Source: G020348385 sp964410125
Lineage (GTDB): Bacteria > Acidobacteriota > Aminicenantia > Aminicenantales > Aminicenantaceae
Direction of reading: 5' to 3'
Assembly: GCA_964410125.1 (NCBI GenBank)
Contig: CAYPGQ010000007.1
Coordinates: 28,708 to 92,707 of the forward strand
DNA: 64,000 nucleotides
Shown: piece after piece, positions 34,102-43,375 of the stretch
How the letters are laid out: each line of letters starts with the position of its first letter
How positions within the stretch are numbered: the first letter of the stretch is position 1
Program-made: the position numbers and the translations under genes
Notes under the pieces: generated by a model
Databases searched by the model: none
The model's input: only the letters and a program-made list of their open reading frames with translations
Told to the model about the DNA's origin: nothing

Positions 34102-34500
34102 TCATTGGAACCGGCGCGCGGTTTCGGGATCAAGGAATCTCTGGACCTCGTATTGATAGCCCTCCGGATCTTCGAAAAAAAAGCATTTGACCGGAAAACT
34201 TCCCGGCTGCTTTACCTCGGTCAGCAGTTTCACCCCGCATTCTTTGAGATAAGCATACCAGTCCTCTACATTTTCGGCTACCAGAGTGATCAAGACAGCA
34301 TTCGTCTCCTGAGCCCGGCAGTGCCCCTTTTCCTCATCAACGATCCCTACGAAGGCTTTGTCCGCCACCCTGTAGATACGGGCATCCCCTTGATTTTCAC
34401 AGAGTTCCAACTGGAGGACATCCTCATAGAAACGTGCGGCCCGGGCCAGGTCACGGTAATAAAGAAAAGTGATCTGCGATTGAAGAAAAGGTCGGTTCAT
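34102..34500 (-). CDS. VOC (glyoxalase/bleomycin-resistance) family protein
   Basis: 132 residues from the ATG at 34500, with AAAGGAG upstream, overlapping the M20 gene's stop by 4 bp (ATGA). The VOC fold is shown by TFLYYRDLARAARFYEDVLQ, ARIYRVADKAFVGIV and PVKCFFFEDPEGYQYEVQRF, where Glu of YEVQ is the usual metal ligand. Substrate unknown. Last gene of the catabolic operon. Confidence 0.82.
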   Translation of the reverse strand: MNRPFLQSQITFLYYRDLARAARFYEDVLQLELCENQGDARIYRVADKAFVGIVDEEKGHCRAQETNAVLITLVAENVEDWYAYLKECGVKLLTEVKQPGSFPVKCFFFEDPEGYQYEVQRFLDPETARRFQ

Positions 34501-35807
34501 TTTAATTGCTCCTTTCCGGCAGCGATTTGCTGCAGCACAGCAGTTAGAAACACGATTGATAATATATATTCCTCCTGATCCACCCATTCGCTTTCCAGCC
34601 CCATGTCACCAGCTAGAGGGCCGATTCCGAACGATGGAGCATTCCAATCCAGCAGAGGATAGCGGATATCGCTCATGCTGTGTCCATAAAAATAGCTGGG
34701 AGTGCTGCCGGTCACAGCCTTCACCACTTCCGCCGCTGTGCGCAGGAAAGAGCTGGCCTCTCTGGTCTGGGCGGATTCGCCGATTCGGTCTCCATACCGC
34801 AGTTCCAAGTTTCCCTGTGACAACCAGGCATCATCCCGAATGACAGCATCCAGTTGGATTTCAAAATCCCGCCGGACTTCCTCCAGGCCGGCATTTGGGG
34901 GGAAGCAGATCGTACCCTGCATTCTGCAGAGAAGCGGGATCTCATAAACCTCAGTGTCTCCGAGAGTATCAAATTTTCCCAAGGACAGGGCAAAAGACTG
35001 CCCTGCCATCCGGTGAACCTGGGGATGGTAATACTTTTGTGATTGAGCTGCGGCCCAGGCCTGCAGCCGCCCGTGCACGGCTATGGCCTTTTCCACTGCG
35101 TTCACGGCAGAGGCTGAAAAGATAGCCTGGTGCACTTCGGTGCAATCCGGACGTTTACCCTTGATATCTATCCAGAATTCTATCAGTCCGTTGCTGGCGA
35201 TCTTCAACTCGCTCAACCCAAAACCGCTTTCTGCTGGATGGACATAAATCGCACCTAAGGCCGGGCCGTATCTTTGCATAAGTCCGTAGGTTCCGAATAC
35301 TCCGCCTTGTTTCCCCAGGATGCTCGCTGTCAGGATTGGCAGAGAGGAATCGGGTGTAAATTCCTGAAAGAATTTGACGGCAGACAGCATGGAAGCGATG
35401 CCCGAAACATCATCTGCAATCCCGGGTGCAGTATATCGGCCACCAGAAGAGTTCACTTCCGGATGGCTGAGAGTGTACTCAAAAGTCTCGGGTATTTTAT
35501 CAGCATGGGCAAACAATAAAATCCCTCCCGAGCCGCCGGGATTCAAAGTGCCAACGATGTTTCTCGGCGGATCAACAACCGATTCCCGATCCGGATAGGC
35601 AGCGCGGAATGCAGGTTGACGCTCAATCTCATCATACTCCACCCTAAATTCATCCGCTTTTAATCCCAGGTCCTGGAGTTTCCGGAGAAACCAGGCCTGA
35701 AAACTGTCGACATCGATCCGGGATTCCCGGTAGGCTTCCTCCAGAATCGCCTCTATCTCAGCACGCCGGGCGAAAATTCTCTTCTTCAATTCCTTTACAT
35801 CATTCAT
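34497..35807 (-). CDS. M20-family metallohydrolase (YgeY/ArgE-like)
   Basis: 436 residues. ILLFAHADKIPET holds the first metal His/Asp, TAPGIADDVSGIASML the bridging Asp, IYVHPAESGFGL a Glu near the usual catalytic and metal Glu positions, and YFYGHSMSDIRYPLLD the C-terminal part. The family removes acyl or carbamoyl groups from amino acids or splits dipeptides. Beside a hydantoinase and a YgeW-like transferase, an N-carbamoyl- or N-acyl-amino-acid substrate is the best guess. Overlaps the next gene by 4 bp. Confidence 0.82.
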   Translation of the reverse strand: MNDVKELKKRIFARRAEIEAILEEAYRESRIDVDSFQAWFLRKLQDLGLKADEFRVEYDEIERQPAFRAAYPDRESVVDPPRNIVGTLNPGGSGGILLFAHADKIPETFEYTLSHPEVNSSGGRYTAPGIADDVSGIASMLSAVKFFQEFTPDSSLPILTASILGKQGGVFGTYGLMQRYGPALGAIYVHPAESGFGLSELKIASNGLIEFWIDIKGKRPDCTEVHQAIFSASAVNAVEKAIAVHGRLQAWAAAQSQKYYHPQVHRMAGQSFALSLGKFDTLGDTEVYEIPLLCRMQGTICFPPNAGLEEVRRDFEIQLDAVIRDDAWLSQGNLELRYGDRIGESAQTREASSFLRTAAEVVKAVTGSTPSYFYGHSMSDIRYPLLDWNAPSFGIGPLAGDMGLESEWVDQEEYILSIVFLTAVLQQIAAGKEQLK

Positions 35808-35826
35808 GATGGTTTCCTTTTGTTGT

Positions 35827-36309
35827 TCACTTCTTGATCTGAACGGTTACTGTTCCCGGTCCTTTTATGCGGGCTTCCCAGCCAATACGCTTGGCTTCCT
35901 TTTGATCCTCGATCTCAGCAAAGATATTCAGTGCGATGGGGACATCCACAGTCCGGCGGGGTATCAGTTCTCCATAGACGATACAGAATGACTTAATCGC
36001 CGGATTAACATAATAGGCCAATACGCCGCCATCGATCTTGTTAGTGAGATACATGTTTTTGTCCATGCGGGCGGTTGTGTTTTCAAAAGGGATATCATCA
36101 GCCGCTGGGAAGTTCTCAAAATAAACTTCAGAGCCCGCATACTGGGCATGAAGCAAAATCCCACATCCTTCCCCCGAAGTGACAGGTTTCTGGAGGGCTG
36201 CCACTATGGCCTCACAGGTCTGGGGTGCTTTTTCCCAAAGCAGCCTGGCTGTCAATGCGCCTCCGTTACTGAAAATAATTTCTAATTTTTCCGGTTTTTT
36301 AGTAGACAT
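35827..36309 (-). CDS. DUF3830 cyclophilin-like protein
   Basis: 160 residues. EIIFSNGGALTARLLWEKAP, then EVYFENFPAADDIPFENTTA and GGVLAYYVNPAIKSFCIVYG match DUF3830, a small cyclophilin-like barrel usually encoded in hydantoinase/amidohydrolase operons. No catalytic role is established. It lies 13 bp after the carbamoyltransferase gene and 19 bp before the M20 gene. Confidence 0.78.
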   Translation of the reverse strand: MSTKKPEKLEIIFSNGGALTARLLWEKAPQTCEAIVAALQKPVTSGEGCGILLHAQYAGSEVYFENFPAADDIPFENTTARMDKNMYLTNKIDGGVLAYYVNPAIKSFCIVYGELIPRRTVDVPIALNIFAEIEDQKEAKRIGWEARIKGPGTVTVQIKK

Positions 36310-36322
36310 TTTTTCACTTTTT

Positions 36323-37366
36323 TTATTGCATTTTTAAATCATCGACTTCTGCCAAAATAGAAGCCAGGAAGGCTTTTCTCACATGAAGGAGGTTCTCTGC
36401 CTGGTCATACACCAGGGAATTCGGGCCGTCGGCTATACTGTCATCGACTTCATTCCCGCGATCAAACGGCATCACATGGATGAAGCGCGCATCATTGGTG
36501 CGTTTCAGTAATTCTACCGTCAGCCGCCAATCTTTATACTGGGCGGCAATCCGTAATTCTTCTTCTTTAGAGTGGATATAAAAATCAGGGGATACCCAGG
36601 TTCGCGGGAAGATAATGTCGGCCCCTTCCACCGCTTTGTTAAGATCATGAGATATTTCATAGGTCTGGCCGTTTTTAGCACTTTCCTCACAAATGAGTGC
36701 TTCCGTTTCAGGATCGAGATCATAGCCTTCAGGATAAGCTATGGTGACGTCCATACCGTAAGTCGCAGCAATGAGAGCGTCTGCCTGAATCGAGGTGTAA
36801 TGCCGGATAATGGGGGAATACGCCCAGTGAGCAACGAGCTTCTTTCCTTTGAGATCCCCGATACTTTCCTGCATGACCATAATATCAGCCATGGCCTGAG
36901 TTGGATGCTGCATATCGCAGGCAAGATTGATGACCGGTTTCTCCGAAAACTCAGCATATTTTTTGGTTACCGCATCTCCCAGGCCGGGTCTCAGCACACC
37001 ATCTTTATTTGGAGTAGGCCCGCTGAGGCGTATACCCACACAATCAATATATCTATCAGTTACTCTAGCGGTATCTTTTAATGACTCGCCAAATCCAGGA
37101 CGCTCTTCCAGGCTCAAGCGCAGGCCTTCCGGATCCGGGATCTGGACAAAGCCTCCCAATTGTTCCATTGCCGCGGTAAAAGAGATACGTGTCCGGGTTG
37201 AGCTGCGGAAAAACAGCAGCAAGAGGGTTTTACCGGTCAGAAGATCGAGTGATTTCGCCTGTTCTCCCATCGTTTTAAACTTGATGGCAAGATCAAGAAC
37301 CTGGTCCAGTTCCTCCTTCTTCCACTCATTGGTCGTCAGAACATCTCTTCCTTTTAGATCAATCAT
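36323..37366 (-). CDS. ygeW: Carbamoyltransferase-family protein (YgeW-like)
   Basis: 347 residues. The carbamoyl-phosphate site FFRSSTRTRISFTAAM and the HPTQAMADIMVMQE motif are intact. The C-terminal MPFDRGNEVDDSIADGPNSL and AENLLHVRKAFLASI resemble the unusual YgeW branch more than ornithine or aspartate transcarbamoylase. In E. coli ygeW sits with an M20 hydrolase (ygeY) and hydantoinase (hyuA), as here. It may split a carbamoyl-amino compound to carbamoyl phosphate; the substrate is not known. It is shorter than E. coli YgeW. Confidence 0.8.
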   Translation of the reverse strand: MIDLKGRDVLTTNEWKKEELDQVLDLAIKFKTMGEQAKSLDLLTGKTLLLLFFRSSTRTRISFTAAMEQLGGFVQIPDPEGLRLSLEERPGFGESLKDTARVTDRYIDCVGIRLSGPTPNKDGVLRPGLGDAVTKKYAEFSEKPVINLACDMQHPTQAMADIMVMQESIGDLKGKKLVAHWAYSPIIRHYTSIQADALIAATYGMDVTIAYPEGYDLDPETEALICEESAKNGQTYEISHDLNKAVEGADIIFPRTWVSPDFYIHSKEEELRIAAQYKDWRLTVELLKRTNDARFIHVMPFDRGNEVDDSIADGPNSLVYDQAENLLHVRKAFLASILAEVDDLKMQ

Positions 37367-37376
37367 TCAGTTCTCC

Positions 37377-38756
37377 TTATTCTTTATGCTTTTGAGCCGG
37401 AATATACAAGCCCTGTCCCGGTTCTGCTTTTAATATGCCTTTCTCCATCAGTATCTTTCCACGCTGCATTACCAGATATGGGGCACCCATACACTCGCGC
37501 CCTTCATATAAGCTGTAGCCAACCTTCAGAGGGTAGTTTTTAGCTGCAATAGTTTGGACCGCATTCGGATCAAAAATGAGCACATCAGCGTCTGATCCTT
37601 CCTTCAGGACTCCCTTCCTGGGAAAAAGTCCAAAGATCCTGGCAGGATTTTCACAAGTTAATTCCACTAAGCGGGGAAGGCTGATCCTGTTTCTATTAAC
37701 ACCTTCATCATAAGCAACCGTGAACATCGTCTCCAATCCCGGTATCCCATTCGGGCTTTGGAAAATATTGTCTCTTATCGGTTCTTTGTTCTTGATCGAG
37801 TGCCCGGCCGCGTCGGAACTGATAACATCTATGCGTCCGTCCGCTGCTGCCTTCCAGAGTGCGTCCACATCCTCCTTTTTTCTCAGGGGAGGAGCCATTT
37901 TGGCCAGAGATCCTTTGGTTAGCAGCTCTTCATCTGTGAAAGTCAAATAATGGGTGCAGGTCTCGGTATAAAAATCTCTCTTGCCCCAGCTTTTATACAG
38001 TCTTAAAACATCCAGGGATTCGCGCGCGCTGACATGAGCAAGATAAAGGGGACACTTGACAATATTTGAAAGAGCGAGTATGCGGAAGATCGCCTCTGCT
38101 TCTGAGATATTTGGATGCGAAAGAGGGAAAAACTCGGGCGTAAGATTTCCCTCGGCAATAAATTTATCTTCCAGGTAATCGACAATACTGCCATTTTCAG
38201 CATGGACAGCGAGCAGAGCTTTATTTTTTGCGATGATCTCCATGATCTTCAGAATATGTTCATCCTCCAGTTTCATCCCCCTGCGTGCATAAGCCATAAA
38301 AACCTTAAAAGAGATGACTCCCATTTCTACAGCCGCAGGAATCATTTCATCGATCGTATCCATGTCATTCAAGGTAAGGGAGCAGTGAGTCGCAAAGTCC
38401 ACCATGGAGGATTTTTCGCTCTCGGTAATAAAGTCCTTCACGGCATCGAGCAGAGTTCCGGTTTTTCCCCAGGCTTTGACCGCACCTATATAAGGGACCA
38501 GCGTCGTAATTCCTCCCAAGGGGGCGGCTTGAGAGAGGGTATTCATACGATCAGCATAAACAGGATGTAGATGGACATCGATAATACCGGGCAGGACAAA
38601 TTTCCCGGACGCATCGATGATATGGTCTGCTGTTTTTTGGCTTTCGCCTCGCTCTACACTGTCGATGACTCCATCTTTGATATAAATATCAGCGGGCTCC
38701 ATCCCCTGGTTGTTTACCAGAATGCCGCCTTTTATGGCTGTACGAGCAGTTTTCAT
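37377..38756 (-). CDS. hyuA: D-hydantoinase/dihydropyrimidinase
   Basis: 459 residues of the cyclic-amidase branch of the amidohydrolases. Metal ligands: DVHLHP (His pair), the carbamylated Lys in VISFKVFMAYAR, HAEN, YLAHVSARES and Asp in SSDAAGH. It opens hydantoin or dihydropyrimidine rings to N-carbamoyl amino acids. Together with the carbamoyltransferase and M20 hydrolase it could free aromatic amino acids for the IOR pathway encoded upstream. Start 22 bp after iorB. Confidence 0.87.
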   Translation of the reverse strand: MKTARTAIKGGILVNNQGMEPADIYIKDGVIDSVERGESQKTADHIIDASGKFVLPGIIDVHLHPVYADRMNTLSQAAPLGGITTLVPYIGAVKAWGKTGTLLDAVKDFITESEKSSMVDFATHCSLTLNDMDTIDEMIPAAVEMGVISFKVFMAYARRGMKLEDEHILKIMEIIAKNKALLAVHAENGSIVDYLEDKFIAEGNLTPEFFPLSHPNISEAEAIFRILALSNIVKCPLYLAHVSARESLDVLRLYKSWGKRDFYTETCTHYLTFTDEELLTKGSLAKMAPPLRKKEDVDALWKAAADGRIDVISSDAAGHSIKNKEPIRDNIFQSPNGIPGLETMFTVAYDEGVNRNRISLPRLVELTCENPARIFGLFPRKGVLKEGSDADVLIFDPNAVQTIAAKNYPLKVGYSLYEGRECMGAPYLVMQRGKILMEKGILKAEPGQGLYIPAQKHKE

Positions 38757-38778
38757 TCTTGATATCCGTATTCTAAAA

Positions 38779-39372
38779 TCAGATCTTCCTGCTGATCAAT
38801 TCCCGGCCTGCCTGAAAGGCAGACAGGTTAATCTCTCTAAATTTCTCGGGGACATACTTCTTTATAACATCTTCCCATATAAGGGGAGATATTTCAAAAA
38901 GGGAAGACAGCGCTCCCAGCAGAAGGATATTAACAACCTTAATACTACCAAGATCCTCAGCCTTCTGAGTAGCATTGATATAATAGACCTTCCGAGCGGT
39001 ATCATCCAGCGCCTGTTTGATTTCCTCTTCAGAGGGATATTTGACCTGACCTGTGGTTACAGCTACCGGTGGAATCCGGTATTCATTAACAATGGCTGTG
39101 GCTTCTTGATTGAGGTATTCCTTCATACGTACGGCTTCAAGCGGCTCAAAAGCCAAAAGATAGTCCACCGTCCCCTTCATTGACATAGGGGCATTAACCT
39201 TCTTTCCCCAACGTATATGGCTGATCACGCTGCCGCTTCTGACGGCCAGGCCCAGAACATCCGACTTTTTTGAGTCATTGCCGGCAGCCATTCCCACCTC
39301 GGCCAGGACATCACCGGAGAGTACAGTTCCCTGGCCTCCAACTCCAACGACTAAAAAGTTTGTATTCTTCAT
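38779..39372 (-). CDS. iorB: Indolepyruvate:ferredoxin oxidoreductase, beta subunit
   Basis: 197 residues from the ATG at 39372, two bases past the iorA stop, with GGGGAA upstream. It is the gamma-domain subunit of the 2-oxoacid:ferredoxin oxidoreductases: FLVVGVGGQGTVLSGDVLAE, KKSDVLGLAVRSGSVISHIRWG and LAFEPLEAVRMKEYL. It works with IorA to convert aryl-2-oxoacids and CoA to aryl-acyl-CoA, CO2 and reduced ferredoxin. Cytosolic, anaerobic metabolism. Confidence 0.9.
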   Translation of the reverse strand: MKNTNFLVVGVGGQGTVLSGDVLAEVGMAAGNDSKKSDVLGLAVRSGSVISHIRWGKKVNAPMSMKGTVDYLLAFEPLEAVRMKEYLNQEATAIVNEYRIPPVAVTTGQVKYPSEEEIKQALDDTARKVYYINATQKAEDLGSIKVVNILLLGALSSLFEISPLIWEDVIKKYVPEKFREINLSAFQAGRELISRKI

Positions 39373-39373
39373 G

Positions 39374-41188
39374 TTATTCCCCATCTTTTTTCTCTGCAGG
39401 CGGTTGAATGGCACAGGTCGGGCATACCTGCGCGCAGATGTCACAGCCGGTACATAAAGTTGGCTCAATGTGGGACTTAAATTTATTATTTTTTGGATTT
39501 TTTTCAGTTGAAAGCCCAATAGCCGGGCAGCCCAGCTTAAAGCAGAGATGACAGGCAACACATTCCTCCAAATCCACGTGATAGGAGGGCTGTGGATATT
39601 TGGAAACAAAAACACATTCTCCTCGCGTGATTAAAACCGAAGGCCCTTCATAATCCAGACACTCTTTCAAACCTGCTTCTACCTCTTTGATATTGAAGGC
39701 ATCAACAACTAAAACTTTTTTAACGCCAATGGCTCTGACCAAGGGTTCGATTTTAATCCTTTGCGCCGGCCGGTCCCGGGTGACCGACCAGTCTACGCCC
39801 GGATGGTCCTGGTGACCCGTCATGGCCGTTATACTGTTGTCCATCAGGATAACCACCCCCCGGCTTTGGTTGTGCACCATATTCACAAGCGGCGCCATAC
39901 CTGAATGAAAAAAGGTGGAATCACCGATGGTACAGACTCGATTCTCGGGGAGTCCTGCTAGAGACATGCCATGTAAAACACCGATACTGGCACCCATAGC
40001 GCCCATGGTGTGTTGGGCCCTGAAAGGAGGAAGGGTGCCAAGATTGTAGCATCCGATATCGCCGGCTACCGGGAGCTTCATCTTATTCAGAAGATAAAAA
40101 GTGGAACGGTGGGGACACCCGGCACAAAAAACCGGTGAACGCAGGGGCAGCTCCTGCAATGCCTCCTTCCCGGTTTTCTCGATCCCTTGTGCTGGGGAGT
40201 CGTCCCCTCGCAAAAGCCCGGCCTTAATGCTGTATCTTTTAATATCATCGGGTAGAAGCTCAAAGCAGGGAGGAAAGACTTCCTTGCCTAAAACATCGAT
40301 ACCCATGGCACATATTTGTTCTTCCAAAACAGGATCAAGCTCTTCGATGACAACCAGCTTTTCGACACCATCAGCAAACTCTTTAATCATTTTCCCGGGC
40401 AGGGGATTGGTCATTCCCAATTTTAAAACCGATGCCTCGGGAAAGACATCAGATACATAGGTATAAATGACTCCACTTGTGATTATTCCAAGAGAGCGGT
40501 CTTTCCACTCAACGCGGTTAAATGCCGCTTCCTCAGCATATTCTGCCAGATCAAGCAAACGCTGTTCCACCCGGGGATGCATATTCCTGGCATTGGAGGC
40601 AGTACAGTTGTATTTCTCCGGATTGCGGGGGAAGAGCTCCACCTTATCCGGGGTTAGTGGTCTGGTGCCCAGGTTGACCACGCTCTTGGAATGGGATGTT
40701 CTCATGACGGTACGGATTAAAACCGGAGTATCAAATTTTTCCGAAAGTTCTGCCGCCAGCACTACAAAATCTTTAGCTTCCTGGCTGTCGGCAGGCTCAA
40801 GCAGAGGTATTTTGCTAAGGCGGGCATACCAGCGGTTATCCTGTTCATTTTGCGAGCTGAATAAACCGGGGTCATCCGCAGTCACCACCACCAGAGCAGC
40901 CTCGAGTCCCGTATAGACCGCATACATAAGCGAGTCTGAAAGAACGTTTACACCGACCTGTTTTGTGGTTACCAGGCAGCGTCGTCCGGAATAGGCTGCT
41001 CCGGCGCCGGCATCCATGGCCACCTTCTCATTGGTCGACCACTCCGTGTATATATCTTTTCCATATTCTTCAGCAATGGTCTTGATAATCTCAGAGCTCG
41101 GGGTGCCGGGATAACCTAAAGCTATCTGAACTCCAGCTTCAAAAGCCCCTCTCGCAATCGCTTCATTTCCCGAAAAGATTGCTTTCAT
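39374..41188 (-). CDS. iorA: Indolepyruvate:ferredoxin oxidoreductase, alpha subunit
   Basis: 604 residues. N-terminal pyrimidine-binding domain (GNEAIARGAFEAGVQIALGY PGTPSSE), then the TPP site CTIGDSTFFHSGMAPLVNMV with the distal Asn in VILMDNS, and two C-terminal [4Fe-4S] motifs CVACHLCFKLGCPA and CTGCDICAQVCPTC. It carries out the thiamine-dependent oxidative decarboxylation of indole-, phenyl- or hydroxyphenyl-pyruvate. The enzyme is oxygen-sensitive, supporting an anaerobic host. Operon with iorB, a transaminase and ADP-forming synthetase. Confidence 0.94.
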   Translation of the reverse strand: MKAIFSGNEAIARGAFEAGVQIALGYPGTPSSEIIKTIAEEYGKDIYTEWSTNEKVAMDAGAGAAYSGRRCLVTTKQVGVNVLSDSLMYAVYTGLEAALVVVTADDPGLFSSQNEQDNRWYARLSKIPLLEPADSQEAKDFVVLAAELSEKFDTPVLIRTVMRTSHSKSVVNLGTRPLTPDKVELFPRNPEKYNCTASNARNMHPRVEQRLLDLAEYAEEAAFNRVEWKDRSLGIITSGVIYTYVSDVFPEASVLKLGMTNPLPGKMIKEFADGVEKLVVIEELDPVLEEQICAMGIDVLGKEVFPPCFELLPDDIKRYSIKAGLLRGDDSPAQGIEKTGKEALQELPLRSPVFCAGCPHRSTFYLLNKMKLPVAGDIGCYNLGTLPPFRAQHTMGAMGASIGVLHGMSLAGLPENRVCTIGDSTFFHSGMAPLVNMVHNQSRGVVILMDNSITAMTGHQDHPGVDWSVTRDRPAQRIKIEPLVRAIGVKKVLVVDAFNIKEVEAGLKECLDYEGPSVLITRGECVFVSKYPQPSYHVDLEECVACHLCFKLGCPAIGLSTEKNPKNNKFKSHIEPTLCTGCDICAQVCPTCAIQPPAEKKDGE

Positions 41189-41206
41189 CTATAATCCTCC
41201 TTGGCT

Positions 41207-43375
41207 TCAAGTTTTTTTCTTTAGTACTAAAAGAGCATCCACTGCCACAACTCCCTGGCCCTCAGGCATAATCAAGAGCGGATTGATATCCAGAGCCTCT
41301 AACCTGCCGGTCCAATCGACTGCCAGCCTTCCGACTCGAATAAGAGTATCTGTCAGTGTCGCCAGATCCGCCCGGGGAGAACCACGGAAGCCATAAAGCA
41401 TTTTGCTGCCCCGGGTTTTCTCGATCATCTCTCGGGCTTCCTCCCGGCTTAAGGGAGGAATACCAAGGGCCCGGTCTTTAAGGATTTCAACCAAAACCCC
41501 CCCCAGTCCGAACACAACTGCGGGACCGAAATAAGGATCCATAATGATTCCTACAATAGCCTCAGCTACTGCCCCTCCGATCATCTTCTGACACAGCACA
41601 CCATCAATAGAAGCGGAAGCATCAAAAGTCCGGGTTTTTGTAAGAATCTCTTCATAGGCATATGTGACTGCATCTTTATCCCCGAGATTTAGGCGGATAA
41701 TACCGGCCTCGGTCTTGTGCTGAATCTGGGGGGAAACGACCTTCAGGGCTACCGGATATCCCATATCCCTGGCAGCCTGATGTGCTTCCTCGGCAGATTT
41801 ACACAGAACCTCGCTGGGACACGGAATATCATAGGCAGCAAGCACTTTTTTGCTGGTGTATTCTGATAAAACCTTCCGCCCGGAGTGCATATAAGCCTCC
41901 ACTTTTGATGGAATGGCTTCGGGCCTCTTCTGATCCTTTTTCTCAAGCGCCTTTTTTCTTTGAAAAGCTGCGTAAAAAAATAAATGTTTTATGGCCTTTA
42001 ATCCCTCCCGCGTGCCCTGGAGCAGAGGCACTTCCCCTTGGTCAAGGATTTTACTGATATCCGGATGGAATCCGACTGAGGGACTGGATATAAAAACTAC
42101 CGGCTTGGCGGTCTCTTGGAAGACCTTCACCGCTGCTTTTGCCACGACTGCATATTGGTCCACCTGTTTGGGCGCCATACCCCCCGGCACATCCTGAAAA
42201 ACAAGAACCAAATCGGCTTTTTCTTCCCGGGCGGCAGCCATTAAGCAGGTTTCATAGGTTTCCTCAATTTTCCCAAAACCCCAGGCATCGATAGGATTGT
42301 CGATCCCGGTATAGGGGGGAAGAACTTTCCGGAGTATTCGTTTCCCCTTTTCCGACCAGGCTGGATAGCGAAGGTTCAGTTCTTCTCCCAGATCTGCTAT
42401 CAGGCTGATGGCTCCCCCTGAAAGGCTTAAGGAAAAAATTCCGTCCCCTGCCGGCAGCCTGGGTAGAAGTTTTGAAAACAGCTCTGCTGTCTCAAACATC
42501 TCGTCAAAATCATCCACCCGGATGATTCCCAACTTTTTAAATAAAGTGTCCTGCACATCATCCAAGCCGGCAATGGCGCCGGTATGAGCAATAGTGGCCC
42601 TCTGGGCCATCTCCGAGCGGCCGGCCTTGATCAGGATAATTGGTTTTCCCTTTTTCCGCGCTCTTTCTGCCAGTTCCGGGAGACGTTCCGGCTTACGAAA
42701 CTGCTCGATAAAGGCCAGAATAATCTCTGTTCCAGGATCTTCCAGCATATAGGAAATATAATCGGTACTGTCTACCACGGCTTCGTTTCCGGAAGAACAG
42801 AACATACTAAAACCCAGGCCGCGGCAGCTGTTGGCCACACTTAGAGTGAGATAACCGCTTTGGGCGATGAAAGCTATTTTTCCCTGTTTAATTGACTCAG
42901 GAGCTGGGGCACTGTAGGTTCCCACCCCGGCCTGGGGATGCAGGTATCCCACACAGTTAGGCCCGCAAAAGAGGATATTGTTTTGCCGGCATATATCTAC
43001 CAGTTCCTGCTGCAGAGCTTTTCCCTCAGGTCCGGCTTCTCCGAATCCATTGGCAAAAGCCCAGCCAGCACGTACACCAATAGCAGCCGCTTCTTTTAAA
43101 ACCGGGATAACCATACTGCGGTCTAAGAGAATAGCCACCATCTCTACCCTGTGCCCGGCAGAATGAACCTCAGTCAAAGAGGGATAACAGGGCAAACTCA
43201 GGATTTTTTCATAGCGGGGGTTCACGGGGTAAATCTTGCCCCGATATCCCAACTGAGCTAAATTTTCCAATACCTGCCGGCCTGGCCCGGCCTTTTCCGA
43301 TGCTCCGACCACCGCAATGGAATCAGGGGCCAGCAAGAATTTCAAATCGGGGTAGTTACAGATTTTTTTACTCAT
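41207..43375 (-). CDS. Acyl-CoA synthetase (ADP/NDP-forming), fused alpha-beta
   Basis: 722 residues. A CoA-binding domain (SIAVVGASEKAGPGRQVLEN), ligase domains with the phospho-His in RATIAHTGAIAG, and a C-terminal ATP-grasp domain (GYPVALKVVSPQIQHKTEAG, FGLGGVLVEILKD). It converts acyl-CoA, ADP and phosphate to acid, CoA and ATP. With IorAB it gives one ATP per aryl-2-oxoacid, as in peptide-fermenting archaea and some bacteria. Its ATG follows the aminotransferase stop with no gap. Confidence 0.93.
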   Translation of the reverse strand: MSKKICNYPDLKFLLAPDSIAVVGASEKAGPGRQVLENLAQLGYRGKIYPVNPRYEKILSLPCYPSLTEVHSAGHRVEMVAILLDRSMVIPVLKEAAAIGVRAGWAFANGFGEAGPEGKALQQELVDICRQNNILFCGPNCVGYLHPQAGVGTYSAPAPESIKQGKIAFIAQSGYLTLSVANSCRGLGFSMFCSSGNEAVVDSTDYISYMLEDPGTEIILAFIEQFRKPERLPELAERARKKGKPIILIKAGRSEMAQRATIAHTGAIAGLDDVQDTLFKKLGIIRVDDFDEMFETAELFSKLLPRLPAGDGIFSLSLSGGAISLIADLGEELNLRYPAWSEKGKRILRKVLPPYTGIDNPIDAWGFGKIEETYETCLMAAAREEKADLVLVFQDVPGGMAPKQVDQYAVVAKAAVKVFQETAKPVVFISSPSVGFHPDISKILDQGEVPLLQGTREGLKAIKHLFFYAAFQRKKALEKKDQKRPEAIPSKVEAYMHSGRKVLSEYTSKKVLAAYDIPCPSEVLCKSAEEAHQAARDMGYPVALKVVSPQIQHKTEAGIIRLNLGDKDAVTYAYEEILTKTRTFDASASIDGVLCQKMIGGAVAEAIVGIIMDPYFGPAVVFGLGGVLVEILKDRALGIPPLSREEAREMIEKTRGSKMLYGFRGSPRADLATLTDTLIRVGRLAVDWTGRLEALDINPLLIMPEGQGVVAVDALLVLKKKT